Positions 24,850 through 35,782 of a DNA stretch of 64,000 nucleotides are shown one piece after another. The first letter of the stretch is position 1. Each line of letters opens with the position of its first letter. This stretch comes from Providencia burhodogranariea DSM 19968 (GTDB lineage Bacteria; Pseudomonadota; Gammaproteobacteria; Enterobacterales; Enterobacteriaceae), in assembly GCF_000314855.2 (NCBI RefSeq), contig NZ_KB233223.1, positions 571,904-635,903 of the forward strand, in the 5' to 3' direction. The position numbers and the translations under genes are program-made. The notes under the pieces are model-generated. The model was not told the DNA's origin. It did not search any database and saw only the letters and a list, made by a program, of their open reading frames with translations.

Positions 24850-25809
24850 ATGAACTCTGTTGGTAACCCTATTTTATGGGGAAGTTTCGCAGTTATCATT
24901 CTTATCATGTTGCTCGTTGACCTGTTTTGGCAGGGAAAACATAAAGGGCAAGCTATGTCGATGAAACAAGCAGCAGCTTGGAGCATCATTTGGGTAACGC
25001 TATCACTGATTTTTGCTGGTGGATTATGGTGGTACTTCAATGACACTGTAAGCCGCCAGTTTGCTGATACTCAAACGTTGGCTTTCTTAACCGGCTATCT
25101 GCTAGAGAAAGCTTTAGCTGTTGATAACGTGTTTGTATGGCTCATGCTATTTAGCTATTTTTCTATTCCTGCAAACTTACAAAGGCGTGTTTTGGTTTAT
25201 GGGATATTAGGTGCGATTGTTTTACGTACCATTATGATCTTCGCAGGCAGTTGGTTAGTTTCTCAGTTTAGTTGGATTTTATATGTTTTTGGGCTGTTCT
25301 TGCTTTTTACTGGCCTTAAGATGGCTTTTGCAAAAGAAGACGATTCACCTATCACTGAAAAATCTTTAGTTAAGTGGGTACGTTCTCACCTACGTATGAC
25401 TGATGAGCTACATGGTGAAAAATTCTTTATTAAACGAGATGGTTTACTTTTCGCTACACCACTCATTTTAGTGCTGATATTGGTTGAGATTAGTGATGTT
25501 ATTTTTGCAGTAGATAGTATTCCCGCTATTTTCGCAGTAACAACTGATCCGTTCATTGTACTGACCTCTAATTTATTTGCGATTTTAGGATTGCGTGCAA
25601 TGTATTTCTTATTGGCAGGAGTAGCAGAAAAATTCAGTATGCTTAAGTATGGTTTAGCTGTGATCTTAAGCTTTATTGGTGTGAAGATGTTATTAATGGA
25701 TATTTACCATATTCCAACCGCCATTTCCTTAGGGACTGTTGCGGCGATTCTCGTTCTTACTTTAGTGATAAATGTTATCGTAAATAAGCGAAACGAATCT
25801 AAAAATTAA
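24850..25809 (+). CDS. alx: TerC-family membrane protein Alx
   Basis: 319 residues with about nine transmembrane helices. Conserved acidic residues of the TerC family are present: [13 protein letters not shown] near residue 92 and [18 protein letters not shown] near 217, which bind metal. Alx is an inner-membrane protein implicated in Mn2+ export and pH response. The upstream yybP-ykoY RNA supports this. It has its own terminator downstream (25828-25866). Confidence 0.95.
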   Translation: MNSVGNPILWGSFAVIILIMLLVDLFWQGKHKGQAMSMKQAAAWSIIWVTLSLIFAGGLWWYFNDTVSRQFADTQTLAFLTGYLLEKALAVDNVFVWLMLFSYFSIPANLQRRVLVYGILGAIVLRTIMIFAGSWLVSQFSWILYVFGLFLLFTGLKMAFAKEDDSPITEKSLVKWVRSHLRMTDELHGEKFFIKRDGLLFATPLILVLILVEISDVIFAVDSIPAIFAVTTDPFIVLTSNLFAILGLRAMYFLLAGVAEKFSMLKYGLAVILSFIGVKMLLMDIYHIPTAISLGTVAAILVLTLVINVIVNKRNESKN

Positions 25810-25827
25810 CATTTCATTAATCCGATT

Positions 25828-25866
25828 AAGGTACGCTGACGTAAAAATCAGGGTACCTTTTTTATT
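25828..25866 (+). terminator. Terminator of alx
   Basis: Inverted repeat AAGGTAC...GTACCTT with an inner CTGA/TCAG and a downstream T-run. Confidence 0.8.
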
Positions 25867-26081
25867 TTAACCATCTGAAAGTAATCATACATTTTGTATT
25901 TGTTAGCCTACTATAAGAAACAAAACATAGTTAAGATCACAGATATGTAAATATATTGTTAATAAATATAAATTATTGTCTATATTTAAAATAATCGCCT
26001 TTTCAGAAGGTATTTATTCCTTATACTGGCAGGGCAAACACATTTTATTCCTAATAAAGATAAATAATATATAGGTCGTCT

Positions 26082-27335
26082 ATGGATACGAAAAGAGCAG
26101 GGTTATTGAGATTTATTTCTCAAGGAAGTTTGGTAAAACAAATATTGGTTGGTTTGATTGCAGGTATTTTACTGGCGTGGTTATGGCCATCTGCCGCTAA
26201 AAATGTCGGACTATTGGGCGATTTATTTGTTAGTGCGTTAAAAGCAGTCGCACCAATATTAGTTTGGGTATTGGTGATGGCGTCTATTGCCAATCACCGT
26301 AAAGGGCAAAAAACTAATATTCGGCCTATTTTAGTACTGTATATCCTCGGTACTTTCTTTGCGGCATTAGTTGCTGTTATCGGCTCGTTTATGTTTCCAT
26401 CAAAATTAGCCTTAGCAATCGGTGATGCGCAACTCAATCCTCCGGGGAACATCGCGGAAGTATTGAGAGGGCTATTAGTCAATGTTTTTGCTAATCCCGT
26501 CGATGCACTGATTAAAGGTAACTATATTGGTATTCTCGCATGGTCGCTTGGCTTAGGCATTGCGCTACGCCATGCTAGCGAGACCACGAAGGTGATGGTT
26601 CAAGATTTCTCAGAAAGCGTCACGCAAATAGTGAGAGTCGTGATCCGCCTTGCGCCACTAGGGATTTTTGGTTTAGTCTCTTCAACTATTGCGACAACAG
26701 GTTTTGAAACGTTAAAAGGCTACTTCCATGTGTTAGCGGTACTGATTGGTTGTATGTTGATTGTGGCATTGGTTGTTAACCCTCTGATTGTTTATTGGAA
26801 ACTCAGACGTAATCCATATCCATTAGTCTTTACTTGCTTGCGTGAAAGTGGGGTAACAGCATTCTTTACACGTAGCTCAGCAGCAAATATTCCTGTGAAT
26901 ATGGGTATGTGTCGTCGTATGAATCTTCATGAAGATACTTATTCGGTTTCAATTCCGCTTGGTGCGACGATCAACATGGCTGGAGCAGCAGTGACTATTA
27001 CTGTATTGACACTAGCGGCCGTACATACCTTAGGTATTCCTGTTGATATTCCTACGGCGTTACTATTAAGTGTTGTTGCTTCAGTGTGTGCTTGTGGTGC
27101 TGCGGGTGTTGCGGGCGGTTCGTTACTACTTATCCCATTAGCTTGTAATATGTTTGGTATTTCGAATGAAATAGCCATGCAAGTGGTTGCAGTTGGTGTG
27201 ATGATTGGTGTATTGCAAGATTCTGCGGAAACGGCATTGAATTCATCAACGGATGTCATCTTTACAGCTGCGGTATGCATTGCAGAGGATGAGCGATTGG
27301 CTAATGTAGAAGCACAACTATCGCAAAGAGATTAA
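26082..27335 (+). CDS. sstT: Serine/threonine:sodium symporter SstT
   Basis: 417 residues (E. coli 414), of the DAACS family. Typical motifs seen: the serine-rich [18 protein letters not shown] near residue 270, the sodium/substrate-site [16 protein letters not shown] near 300, and [19 protein letters not shown] near 385. It imports serine and threonine with Na+ at the inner membrane. Same neighbour (alx) as in E. coli. A strong terminator follows at 27349-27378. Confidence 0.96.
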   Translation: MDTKRAGLLRFISQGSLVKQILVGLIAGILLAWLWPSAAKNVGLLGDLFVSALKAVAPILVWVLVMASIANHRKGQKTNIRPILVLYILGTFFAALVAVIGSFMFPSKLALAIGDAQLNPPGNIAEVLRGLLVNVFANPVDALIKGNYIGILAWSLGLGIALRHASETTKVMVQDFSESVTQIVRVVIRLAPLGIFGLVSSTIATTGFETLKGYFHVLAVLIGCMLIVALVVNPLIVYWKLRRNPYPLVFTCLRESGVTAFFTRSSAANIPVNMGMCRRMNLHEDTYSVSIPLGATINMAGAAVTITVLTLAAVHTLGIPVDIPTALLLSVVASVCACGAAGVAGGSLLLIPLACNMFGISNEIAMQVVAVGVMIGVLQDSAETALNSSTDVIFTAAVCIAEDERLANVEAQLSQRD

Positions 27336-27348
27336 CTGATTTAATCAT

Positions 27349-27378
27349 AAAAAATCCGCTCAAGCAGCGGATTTTTTT
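27349..27378 (+). terminator. Terminator of sstT
   Basis: Perfect inverted repeat AAAATCCGCT...AGCGGATTTT followed by further T residues. Confidence 0.9.
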
Positions 27379-27435
27379 ATGGAGAAAAATCAACAACAAT
27401 AGATTTAAATCCCTGTAAAGCTCAAATCAATGCGG

Positions 27436-29580
<2,145 letters not shown>

Positions 29581-29707
29581 CTAGTAACATGAATCAGTAC
29601 AGACTATTTTATTTTTTTGTCACAATGTGAGTGTAAAAAATAGTGTTGATAGTGAATTGATTTAATAACAAAAATATCTTCCGTACATTACAAATAGAGG
29701 GGGAGTT

Positions 29708-30304
29708 ATGAAAGAAATTTGTCACTCGATTGAACTTGAAGGGAAACATGTACGGCTAGAGTTGCTAACTCATCAACATGATTCTCACTTTTCTAATATT
29801 ATCCAAAGAGATGATTTGCATAAGTTATGGTATACCTCAGTGCCAGAACCTGAAAATGTGGCAAAAGACGTGGACAGGCGCTTAGGGCTATATCAACAGC
29901 AAGAAATGCTGCCATTCGCAGTTATTGATAAAAGAACTGAAAAAGCGGTCGGTATGACAGCTTATAATAAAGTGGATAGGGAAACTCGTCGGGTTGAGAT
30001 TGGTGCGACTTGGTATGGACGCGAAGCCCAAAGAACGGCAATTAATACCGAAGCAAAATTTTTGTTATTGCAGCATGCTTTTGAAACGTTATCCTGTGTT
30101 GCCGTAGAATTTAGGACTCACTTTTTAAATCATCAAAGCCGCAAAGCGATTGAAAGGCTGGGTGCTAAATTAGATGGTATTTTAAGAAGCCATATTTACA
30201 CTCGGACAGGGGAATTACGTGATAGTTGTGTGTACAGTATTATTGCGTCAGAGTGGCCATCAGTAAAACGACATTTAGAATGGCAAATGATAAAGCCCCG
30301 TTAA
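29708..30304 (+). CDS. GNAT-family N-acetyltransferase (RimL-like)
   Basis: 198 residues, ATG preceded by GAGGGGGAG. A RimJ/RimL-type GNAT: LEGKHVRLELLTHQH at the start, FAVIDKRTEKAVGMTAY (strand 4), RVEIGATWYGREAQRTAINT (acetyl-CoA loop), AVEFRTHFLNHQSRKAIERL, and GELRDSCVYSIIASEW at the end. Such enzymes acetylate protein N-termini or small molecules with acetyl-CoA; the substrate is unknown. It lies alone between fadH and the tRNA gene. Confidence 0.85.
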   Translation: MKEICHSIELEGKHVRLELLTHQHDSHFSNIIQRDDLHKLWYTSVPEPENVAKDVDRRLGLYQQQEMLPFAVIDKRTEKAVGMTAYNKVDRETRRVEIGATWYGREAQRTAINTEAKFLLLQHAFETLSCVAVEFRTHFLNHQSRKAIERLGAKLDGILRSHIYTRTGELRDSCVYSIIASEWPSVKRHLEWQMIKPR

Positions 30305-30436
30305 TAGTCATTTATTATAATTTAACTGATGGTGAGTAAAACCTGCGATAACCAATAGTTTCTCATGATGGTATCCATCTGAACCATAAGGAAGTAAGCT
30401 AATTGGACATAAAATCGCCATACAGTTTTGAAAGAC

Positions 30437-30465
30437 TAGACCAGAGCTAAAACTGCACGTATAAT
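30437..30465 (+). promoter_or_regulatory. Promoter of tRNA-Ile2
   Basis: Perfect TATAAT at 30460-30465 with a weak -35 (TAGACC, 30437-30442) at 17-bp spacing and a C-rich discriminator (CCCTCCCAC) before the tRNA, as in stable-RNA promoters. Confidence 0.65.
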
Positions 30466-30477
30466 CCCTCCCACTTT

Positions 30478-30554
30478 GGCCCCTTAGCTCAGTTGGTTAG
30501 AGCAGTCGACTCATAATCGATTGGTCGCTGGTTCAAGTCCAGCAGGGGCCACCA
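30478..30554 (+). tRNA. ileX: tRNA-Ile2 (CAU anticodon, lysidine-modified, reads AUA)
   Basis: 77 nt with CCA encoded (30552-30554). The acceptor stem GGCCCCT pairs with AGGGGCC. The anticodon loop CTCATAA puts CAT at 30512-30514, and the T-arm GTTCAAGTCC is intact. The sequence is nearly identical to E. coli ileX, whose C34 is changed to lysidine by TilS so that it reads AUA. It serves as an insertion point for mobile DNA in enterobacteria, which fits the accessory genes that follow. Confidence 0.97.
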
Positions 30555-30581
30555 AATTTAAGCTGTTAAATCAGCACATTA

Positions 30582-30609
30582 AGCCACTTCGAAAGAAGTG
30601 GCTTTTTTG
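30582..30609 (+). terminator. Terminator of the tRNA gene
   Basis: AGCCACTTC-GAAA-GAAGTGGCT followed by TTTTT: a 9-bp stem with a GNRA tetraloop. Confidence 0.92.
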
Positions 30610-30623
30610 TGTCTAAAAGCCAA

Positions 30624-30642
30624 TGGCGACAAAATGGCGACA
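30624..30642. other. Direct TGGCGACA repeats next to the tRNA: possible integration-arm remnant
   Basis: TGGCGACA occurs at 30624-30631 and 30635-30642, just beyond the tRNA terminator. Short direct repeats like this are seen near tRNA attachment sites as integrase arm sites. No integrase gene and no second copy of the tRNA 3' end are visible, so this is only suggestive. Confidence 0.35.
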
Positions 30643-30904
30643 GAGATTTTGAAGAAACTCAAATCTGTAAGAGGTGTCCGCCAAGCTATGGAGATATTTT
30701 TGACTAGCTGTGTATAAAATACAGTCTCATAATTAATTTTTTAGATAGGCTATGCCTGGGATTACACGCATAATTTTATTTATGAGGATAAACTTTTTTG
30801 TCGCTGGAAATGTGAGCTTTATAGTGATAAAGCCATATACTGTATTTATAATAAAAATTAATTTGCTATAACTTCATTTACTTAAAATTTTAATGGGTGG
30901 TTAT

Positions 30905-32245
30905 ATGCAATCTGAACTATCTTTTTCTACAAGGGATGAGTTTTCTAGAAAACCTATAGCAGAAAAGCTAATTAATTTACTAGAAAGTGATATTGACCTT
31001 TCACCGATAGTGATAAATGGTGATTGGGGGACAGGTAAAACTGAGTTCTGTCTTAAAACAATTCAAGAAATGAAAGGAAGTAATGAGAAATTAAAATGTG
31101 TTTATATTGATGCTTTTAATGCTGATAGTTCAGATGAGCCTATTTTAACATTAATTGCAGCTATAGTTTCATTGTTTCCAGATAAAAAAGATAAAAAGTC
31201 TATAATAAACAAGGCAATACCTGTTATTAAATATGCGTCAAAGGTTTTGCTTAATGCTAGTACCACTTTAATACTTAAAGAAAATGCAGAAAGACTAGGC
31301 GAAGATTTATCGGAGGCCTTAAAAAATCAAACCGTAGCAGCAATAGATGCGACTATTGATAACTTATTAGATACACACGAAAAATCTAATGAGAATATTT
31401 CTGCGTTAAGGAGTATTCTTGAATCATTATCTCTTGATAGCCCTGTTATTGTTTTTATTGATGAATTAGATAGATGTAGACCTAATTATGCTTTAAAAAT
31501 GATAGAGTCAATAAAGCATATATTTAATATAAAAAATGTAAAGTTTGTACTAGTGACTAACATTAATCAATTATCATCGTCAATTAATAAATTATACGGA
31601 GAGTCAATAAATGCAAATAGATATATGGATAAATTTATTGGGTTTAAAATAGATCTCCCTGACTATTCTATTCAACGTGGCTTAAGTAAAGATTACAACT
31701 CAACAAGTTATTTTAATTTTTTAATTAGAGACAAAAAAGAGTTATCTGTTTTTCTAAATGAAGGCTATTTTGAATTTTCAGCTTACTTAATTGAAATAAA
31801 TAACCTTTCATTACGTGATGTAGAGAAATTTGTAAAGTATTTACGTGTTTATCAACTGATTAATGAACAAGTAATTAATGATAGGTCAAACTATTTAATT
31901 TCATTATGTTATATAATTGGTATTTTTATATATTCAGTAGATAGTATTGCTAAAGATAAATTTTTAAATAAAAGTTATTCCTGTGAAGATTTGATTGAGT
32001 TTTTTTCAATCGATAAAAATTCTGATAAAAGTGACTCTGGTTACAACGGGTACTACGCTATAGAGAGAATAGCAATAAATTTTCTGAAGGAAGCAGAGGA
32101 TTATGATGAATATAAAAAAGCTAATTCAGAACTAATTACTAAATTAGAAAAATTGTGGGAATATGCAGGCAATAGTTCTTTACGGTTAAACAGAAACTTT
32201 GGCGAATATACAACTAATGCTCTTTATAGGTTGATGCTGATTTAG
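30905..32245 (+). CDS. KAP-family P-loop NTPase, possible phage-defence protein
   Basis: 446 residues from the ATG at 30905 (MQSELSFSTRDEF), chosen because GGGTGG lies 5-10 nt upstream; an ATG at 30893 adds four residues. Walker A NGDWGTGKT is at about residues 38-46 and Walker B PVIVFIDELDRCRP near 180. A sensor-like KFVLVTNINQL and GFKIDLP follow, the standard order in KAP NTPases, a STAND-like group. The C-terminal 200 residues are helical without a recognisable effector domain. KAP proteins occur in anti-phage systems such as Qat, but none of the Qat partner genes is next to it. The gene is very AT-rich compared with the core genes, consistent with transfer into the tRNA site. Confidence 0.82.
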   Translation: MQSELSFSTRDEFSRKPIAEKLINLLESDIDLSPIVINGDWGTGKTEFCLKTIQEMKGSNEKLKCVYIDAFNADSSDEPILTLIAAIVSLFPDKKDKKSIINKAIPVIKYASKVLLNASTTLILKENAERLGEDLSEALKNQTVAAIDATIDNLLDTHEKSNENISALRSILESLSLDSPVIVFIDELDRCRPNYALKMIESIKHIFNIKNVKFVLVTNINQLSSSINKLYGESINANRYMDKFIGFKIDLPDYSIQRGLSKDYNSTSYFNFLIRDKKELSVFLNEGYFEFSAYLIEINNLSLRDVEKFVKYLRVYQLINEQVINDRSNYLISLCYIIGIFIYSVDSIAKDKFLNKSYSCEDLIEFFSIDKNSDKSDSGYNGYYAIERIAINFLKEAEDYDEYKKANSELITKLEKLWEYAGNSSLRLNRNFGEYTTNALYRLMLI

Positions 32246-32697
32246 TATAAGTTTTTCAATTTTATCCTCCTAATAATTAAGGAGTTTTATGAATTTTCTA
32301 TTATTTTAAATCTATATTAATTTCACGTAAAATAGTTATTATTTATTTTTTTTCATATGGTTATGTTATTTTTCCATCTAGGATGAAACCTAAAAAACTG
32401 AAATCTAGTGAAATTCTTTTCACACATTTCAGTTTGATATGTTCGGCAACTCCCTAGTATTGGCGCGGCTTGGCGATAAGGTTTGTAGAATTTTAAAACT
32501 GAAATAATTTTATGATCCAAATTGTGCAGGCGGGTGCGGTGTAGTGCGTTTTACGTGGTGGAAACTTTTATTTCGTGGGTGCTGTGATTCGCCAGCGCAA
32601 TGCCATGGGCGCGATTCATTTTATTTATGGTATGTCGAAGTTGGGAGATTGATTTAGGCTATATAGTACTGAGGTGGTTTTATGGGGTATAAACATT
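32246..32697. other. Intergenic region with a degenerate coding trace
   Basis: About 450 bp without an intact gene. A hairpin AAACTGAAAT...ATTTCAGTTT lies near 32395-32434. From about 32563 to 32654 one frame reads NFYFVGAVIRQRNAMGAIHF then IYGMSKLGD and a stop, with an in-frame stop shortly upstream and higher G+C than its surroundings. It looks like the end of a decayed mobile-element gene; I cannot name the family. Confidence 0.4.
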
Positions 32698-32728
32698 AAA
32701 GGCTACCGATGGTTAGTCGGTAGCCTTA
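32698..32728 (-). terminator. Terminator of the small toxin-like gene
   Basis: Perfect stem AAGGCTACCGA with TCGGTAGCCTT and a 7-nt loop, 16 bp after the stop of the minus-strand peptide gene. The tail TTAATGTTT is moderately U-rich on the minus strand. Confidence 0.75.
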
Positions 32729-32743
32729 ATTACGTTTTCGTTA

Positions 32744-32824
32744 TTACATGAATGAACGAATCAATTTTAGTACTGCTGTAGCAGCTTCTAAAACGATGAT
32801 TAAAGTATCAAGTACTTGCTTCAT
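32744..32824 (-). CDS. Candidate type I toxin peptide, ZorO-like (26 aa)
   Basis: 26 codons from the ATG at 32824: MKQVLDTLIIVLEAATAVLK followed by LIRSFM. A second ATG two codons upstream (32830) is too close to the Shine-Dalgarno (2 nt), while 32824 has 8 nt spacing. Aligned to ZorO of E. coli O157:H7 as I remember it (29 aa), the pattern L-x-x-L-I-x-V-L-E-x-x-x-A-x-L-(R/K)-L-I is shared, about 10 of 23 positions. ZorO is a membrane-acting toxin whose ALLRL-type segment matters. Here the Shine-Dalgarno is buried in a stem, a terminator follows, and an upstream leader segment is complementary to a nearby small RNA. Toxicity is inferred. Confidence 0.7.
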   Translation of the reverse strand: MKQVLDTLIIVLEAATAVLKLIRSFM

Positions 32825-32831
32825 CCGCATG

Positions 32832-32850
32832 ACTCCTTAAATTAAGGAGT
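32832..32850 (-). promoter_or_regulatory. Shine-Dalgarno-sequestering stem of the toxin mRNA
   Basis: On the minus strand ACTCCTTAA-T-TTAAGGAGT is a perfect 9-bp inverted repeat. Its right arm contains the AAGGAG that serves the peptide ATG. Folding would hide the ribosome-binding site, the usual means of keeping type I toxin mRNAs untranslated until processed or left unopposed. Confidence 0.8.
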
Positions 32851-32900
32851 ACGATTAACCTAGCATCACCCATACACTGCCTGTCAGACTAGGCCTCATC

Positions 32901-32925
32901 TATTGTTAGTTGAAGAGTGTCGCAC
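32901..32925 (-). promoter_or_regulatory. Antitoxin-pairing segment in the toxin mRNA leader
   Basis: On the minus strand this reads GTGCG followed by ACACTCTTCAACTAACAATA. The last 20 nt are exactly complementary to the predicted 5' end of the RNA from about 33256 to 33138, and the first five extend the pairing with three Watson-Crick and two G-U pairs, 25 bp in all. It lies 77-101 nt upstream of the toxin start, comparable to the OrzO-binding site in zorO mRNA. Confidence 0.72.
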
Positions 32926-33137
32926 AACTTGGCTAGGGTACTAAGACAGCACCACCTGTTACTTAACCAGGACTTTACTTTCCGTATAAATACGAAATGT
33001 AGAATTCCGTTTCCACTAATCAAAAGAATGACTTTTGATGTGTACAAAGACCATGTCTACGACACTCATCTAACAATGCATAATTATAGGGGGAATTTAG
33101 AATGGATCAATCGATTAAATTTGATAATGTTAAAAAA

Positions 33138-33256
33138 CAAAAAAACCCAACTGGTGAGGTTGAGTTTCTTTGTTTTCAAGCCTAAGCTTGATGCGTTTTA
33201 ACCCTTGTTGGTGCAAGGGGCGCATAATATAGCGCAACACTCTTCAACTAACAATA
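33138..33256 (-). ncRNA. Candidate antitoxin small RNA (OrzO-like)
   Basis: Predicted RNA of about 115-120 nt on the minus strand. A promoter-like TTGAGA (33283-33288) and TAAACT (33260-33265) at 17-bp spacing would start transcription at about 33253. The 3' end is a hairpin AACTCAAC...GTTGGGTT (33144-33166) followed by seven U (33139-33145). The first 20 nt or so are complementary to the toxin leader at 32901-32925. Antitoxin RNAs of TisB, DinQ and ZorO are likewise separately encoded and pair through their 5' part. The start site is predicted, not mapped. Confidence 0.68.
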
Positions 33257-33284
33257 AAGAGTTTAATACTTTTGGGCTTAAATC

Positions 33285-33785
33285 TCAACCAATAACAGGG
33301 GAGTATTTTTCTCTCAAGTTGTCTGACTTGGTGCCAGTGCCATTGATAGCTTGCGCATTAAGTGGTTCGCCTGTGTTGTTATGGGTATGACTTGCTGTAA
33401 GTTCTGCTAGTTCTTTGACGATATCAAGCGTGTCTATCATTAGCTGGGCAACGTTAATTTCTTGGCTACCTATCCAGACCACAGGGGCTATGATTTGTTG
33501 TTGTGCACCTGAAACGCTTTGCTTTATCTGCCCGATTTTCTCTATCAGCTTTTGACCGATTTCAATTGTTGAGTCTTGCCCAATATTTAGGACCATATCT
33601 TTTTCAATACTCGCCACGAAATTTGCAGATGTAGCGATTGAATAATCACCCTCGGATAATTGCTGTATTGCACCCGCTAATAATTTCTTGGTACCCAAAA
33701 CGGTTGATGTGTCATTGGCCTGTATTGTGGTTTCCCTTGCTACAAGTTCGCGTTGTTCTTTATCTACTTTAATCATGCGTAACAT
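33285..33785 (-). pseudogene. C-terminal fragment of a VgrG-like T6SS protein
   Basis: 166 codons, of which about 150 resemble the needle tip and tail of Morganellaceae VgrG proteins (VDKEQRELVARETTIQANDT ... YSIATSANFVASIEKDMVLN ... IAPVVWIGSQEINVAQLMID ... ASHTHNNTGEP ... SDNLREKYSPVIG). The gp27 and gp5 parts are missing and stops lie upstream; the ATG at 33785 has no good ribosome-binding site. It is not related in detail to the VgrG at 2075. It is probably left behind by recombination at a vgrG locus or carried by the accessory element; a domain-level match is from memory. Confidence 0.65.
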
Positions 33786-34622
33786 GGGTTATTTACTGAT
33801 ACTCTGGTCTGTCTCACGATTTCAACTACCATCCAGCGTTACGCGCTGAAAAACTTATTGCGTTGCTGCTGTAATTGATCCCTTGGTTGTATGGCAGGTA
33901 AGATATTATTTTGACTGAGTGTTTGCCTAATAAAGGGAAGTGGACAGCGGCTCTCTATTGAGTAAAAATTTTGTTCAATAGAGGGGGGCTAATTCATAGC
34001 TTCAAGAATGTTTTGTTATTTTAGTTATTTTTCACACAACGTTTTAACTGATAATTTACTGTTTTTCTAATTAGGAATGATATTTATAGGCCTATGGAAT
34101 TTCATGGGGTGTTATCGAATGTTATTTTTTAGATCTTAATTAATAAACATATACTGGTTAGCATGTGTTTATAGTGGGTTATATAAAGTAATAATATGTA
34201 CCATTATTAATTATATCTCTCACTTAATTTTTATGTTAATTACAGTTTATAAAAACAAATAAACAAATTTTGTGATTTAAAATGAAAATATGAATTTCAA
34301 TTTTAATAAAGAATAAAATTATTAATTTGTTTTTATCTCAATATCGGAAATGTTAGTATTGACTTTATTTTTAGGGTTTAAGCTGTTTTTACCTGCATAA
34401 GGTGTATAGTTGTCGCTAAGTAATTAAACTTATTTGTTTTTATAATATGATTGATATTTGCTGTCAATTATCAACTTTCTTTCTAATATACCATATATAT
34501 TCATTTTGAGTGTTTCTTTGAAGTTTTATCATATTTTTTGTGCGTAATATGAACCAAACAAATAATTAGTTTAGTTTATTATAAATCCATATATATTACC
34601 TTGAAGGCGTTAAGAATATTTT
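33786..34622. other. Long AT-rich non-coding stretch
   Basis: 837 bp without a supported gene. A hairpin CTCTATTGA...TTCAATAGAG (33954-33983) is visible; no repeats or promoters could be assigned with confidence. Confidence 0.55.
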
Positions 34623-34847
34623 ATGGATAAACAAATCATCGCAATGCTCATTGAGCTCACTTTTCGCGGGAATGATGATGTGAAAATTGCAGCAATTTCT
34701 GCACTCGGTGACTATCAAGCAACAATAGAGCAAGAGCAAGCTATTATTAGGCTAATTGAGTTATGTAAAGATCCTAATAAAGAAGTTGCTGTTTCTTCTA
34801 TTCGGTCATTAAGTAAATTGTCAGGATATTTTACTTCGCTAAAATAA
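34623..34847 (+). CDS. Small HEAT-repeat-like protein
   Basis: 74 residues. Two helical hairpins with HEAT-like spacing are visible (MLIELTFRGNDDVKIAAISA LGDY; LIELCKDPNKEVAVSSIRSL). No family or function recognised. It has only a weak upstream GAAGGCG with long spacing, and stands alone in AT-rich DNA. It may be a fragment of a longer repeat protein. Confidence 0.5.
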   Translation: MDKQIIAMLIELTFRGNDDVKIAAISALGDYQATIEQEQAIIRLIELCKDPNKEVAVSSIRSLSKLSGYFTSLK

Positions 34848-35181
34848 AATGAGTAAATAGGCACATTAATCTTTATTTCGTTGCTATACTTCAATTTGAA
34901 TGAAGTATTGTATCAATTTTGCTCGATAGATAGAATTGCGTAAGTGTTTTTACTTATTCGTGTTTGGGCGATTTTTATACATTTAATGTGCATTATTTTT
35001 ATAATGATTACGACATCATAAAAAGAACACTTCATTTGGCTAGGTTTTTACTCGTATATTTCAAATAAGACAAGTAAATATTGATATTATTTTCATGATC
35101 GAAATCAGTGCATATGAACTTTACTAAGTTTATTATGATAATAAATAGGTACGTAGTTATTCATACATATGAGAGGTTATA

Positions 35182-35481
35182 ATGAAAAAGATTTTAATTT
35201 CTAGCATTCTGGCAGCTACAGCAGCATTCTCTTTTAATGTAATGGCTGGTGACTCTAAAATTGTCACGCCTGAAAAAATGACTTGTCATGAATACATTAA
35301 CTTGAATCCACAAAGCTGGGCTCCTGTAGCATTATGGGTAACCAATCAAGAAACTCAATTTAAAGGGGGCGACTATGTTGCTTTAACTGAGCAAAGTGTT
35401 GCTGAAGCACCTCAAATTGTTGAATTCTGTAAGAAACACCCTGAAGGTACATTACAAGATTATTTAGCTGCAAAAAAATAA
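35182..35481 (+). CDS. HdeA/HdeB-family periplasmic acid-stress chaperone
   Basis: 99 residues with a signal peptide (MKKILISSILAATAAFSFNV then MAG), mature part about 76 residues. Two cysteines (in MTCHEYIN and EFCKKHPEG) are spaced as in HdeA/HdeB, where they form the single disulfide. These proteins unfold at low pH in the periplasm and hold other proteins in solution. The ATG follows GAGAGG. A 334-bp gap before it (34848-35181) holds no gene but probably its promoter. Confidence 0.85.
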   Translation: MKKILISSILAATAAFSFNVMAGDSKIVTPEKMTCHEYINLNPQSWAPVALWVTNQETQFKGGDYVALTEQSVAEAPQIVEFCKKHPEGTLQDYLAAKK

Positions 35482-35782
35482 GTTGAACTCTGCTAATTAA
35501 TGCAGTGTGAATTAGGTGTTTGCTTTGGTTGGTTCCTTCCTAATTAAAATTACATAGGCGTTGATTAGATTCAACAAAATGTAGTTTGAATTATCCTAGG
35601 TATTTAATCAAAGCAGGCACCACAACTAGAATACTTTATATTAATTAAAAGTCTAAGCCGTATAGTCAATAAATGATTTATCTAAGTATAAGTAACGTTT
35701 AATAAATATCCTTAAATCTCTCGAAGTTATTGCTGTTAATAACTCATCCTCAATTATCTTACGCGTAATTTACTTCATTCAT

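Noticed and set aside
33102-33185. 27-codon plus-strand frame (MDQSIKFDNVKKQKNPTGEV...) with an upstream GGGGG
   Set aside because: It is antisense to the predicted antitoxin RNA and its codons are dictated by the terminator hairpin there; no hydrophobic or conserved pattern.
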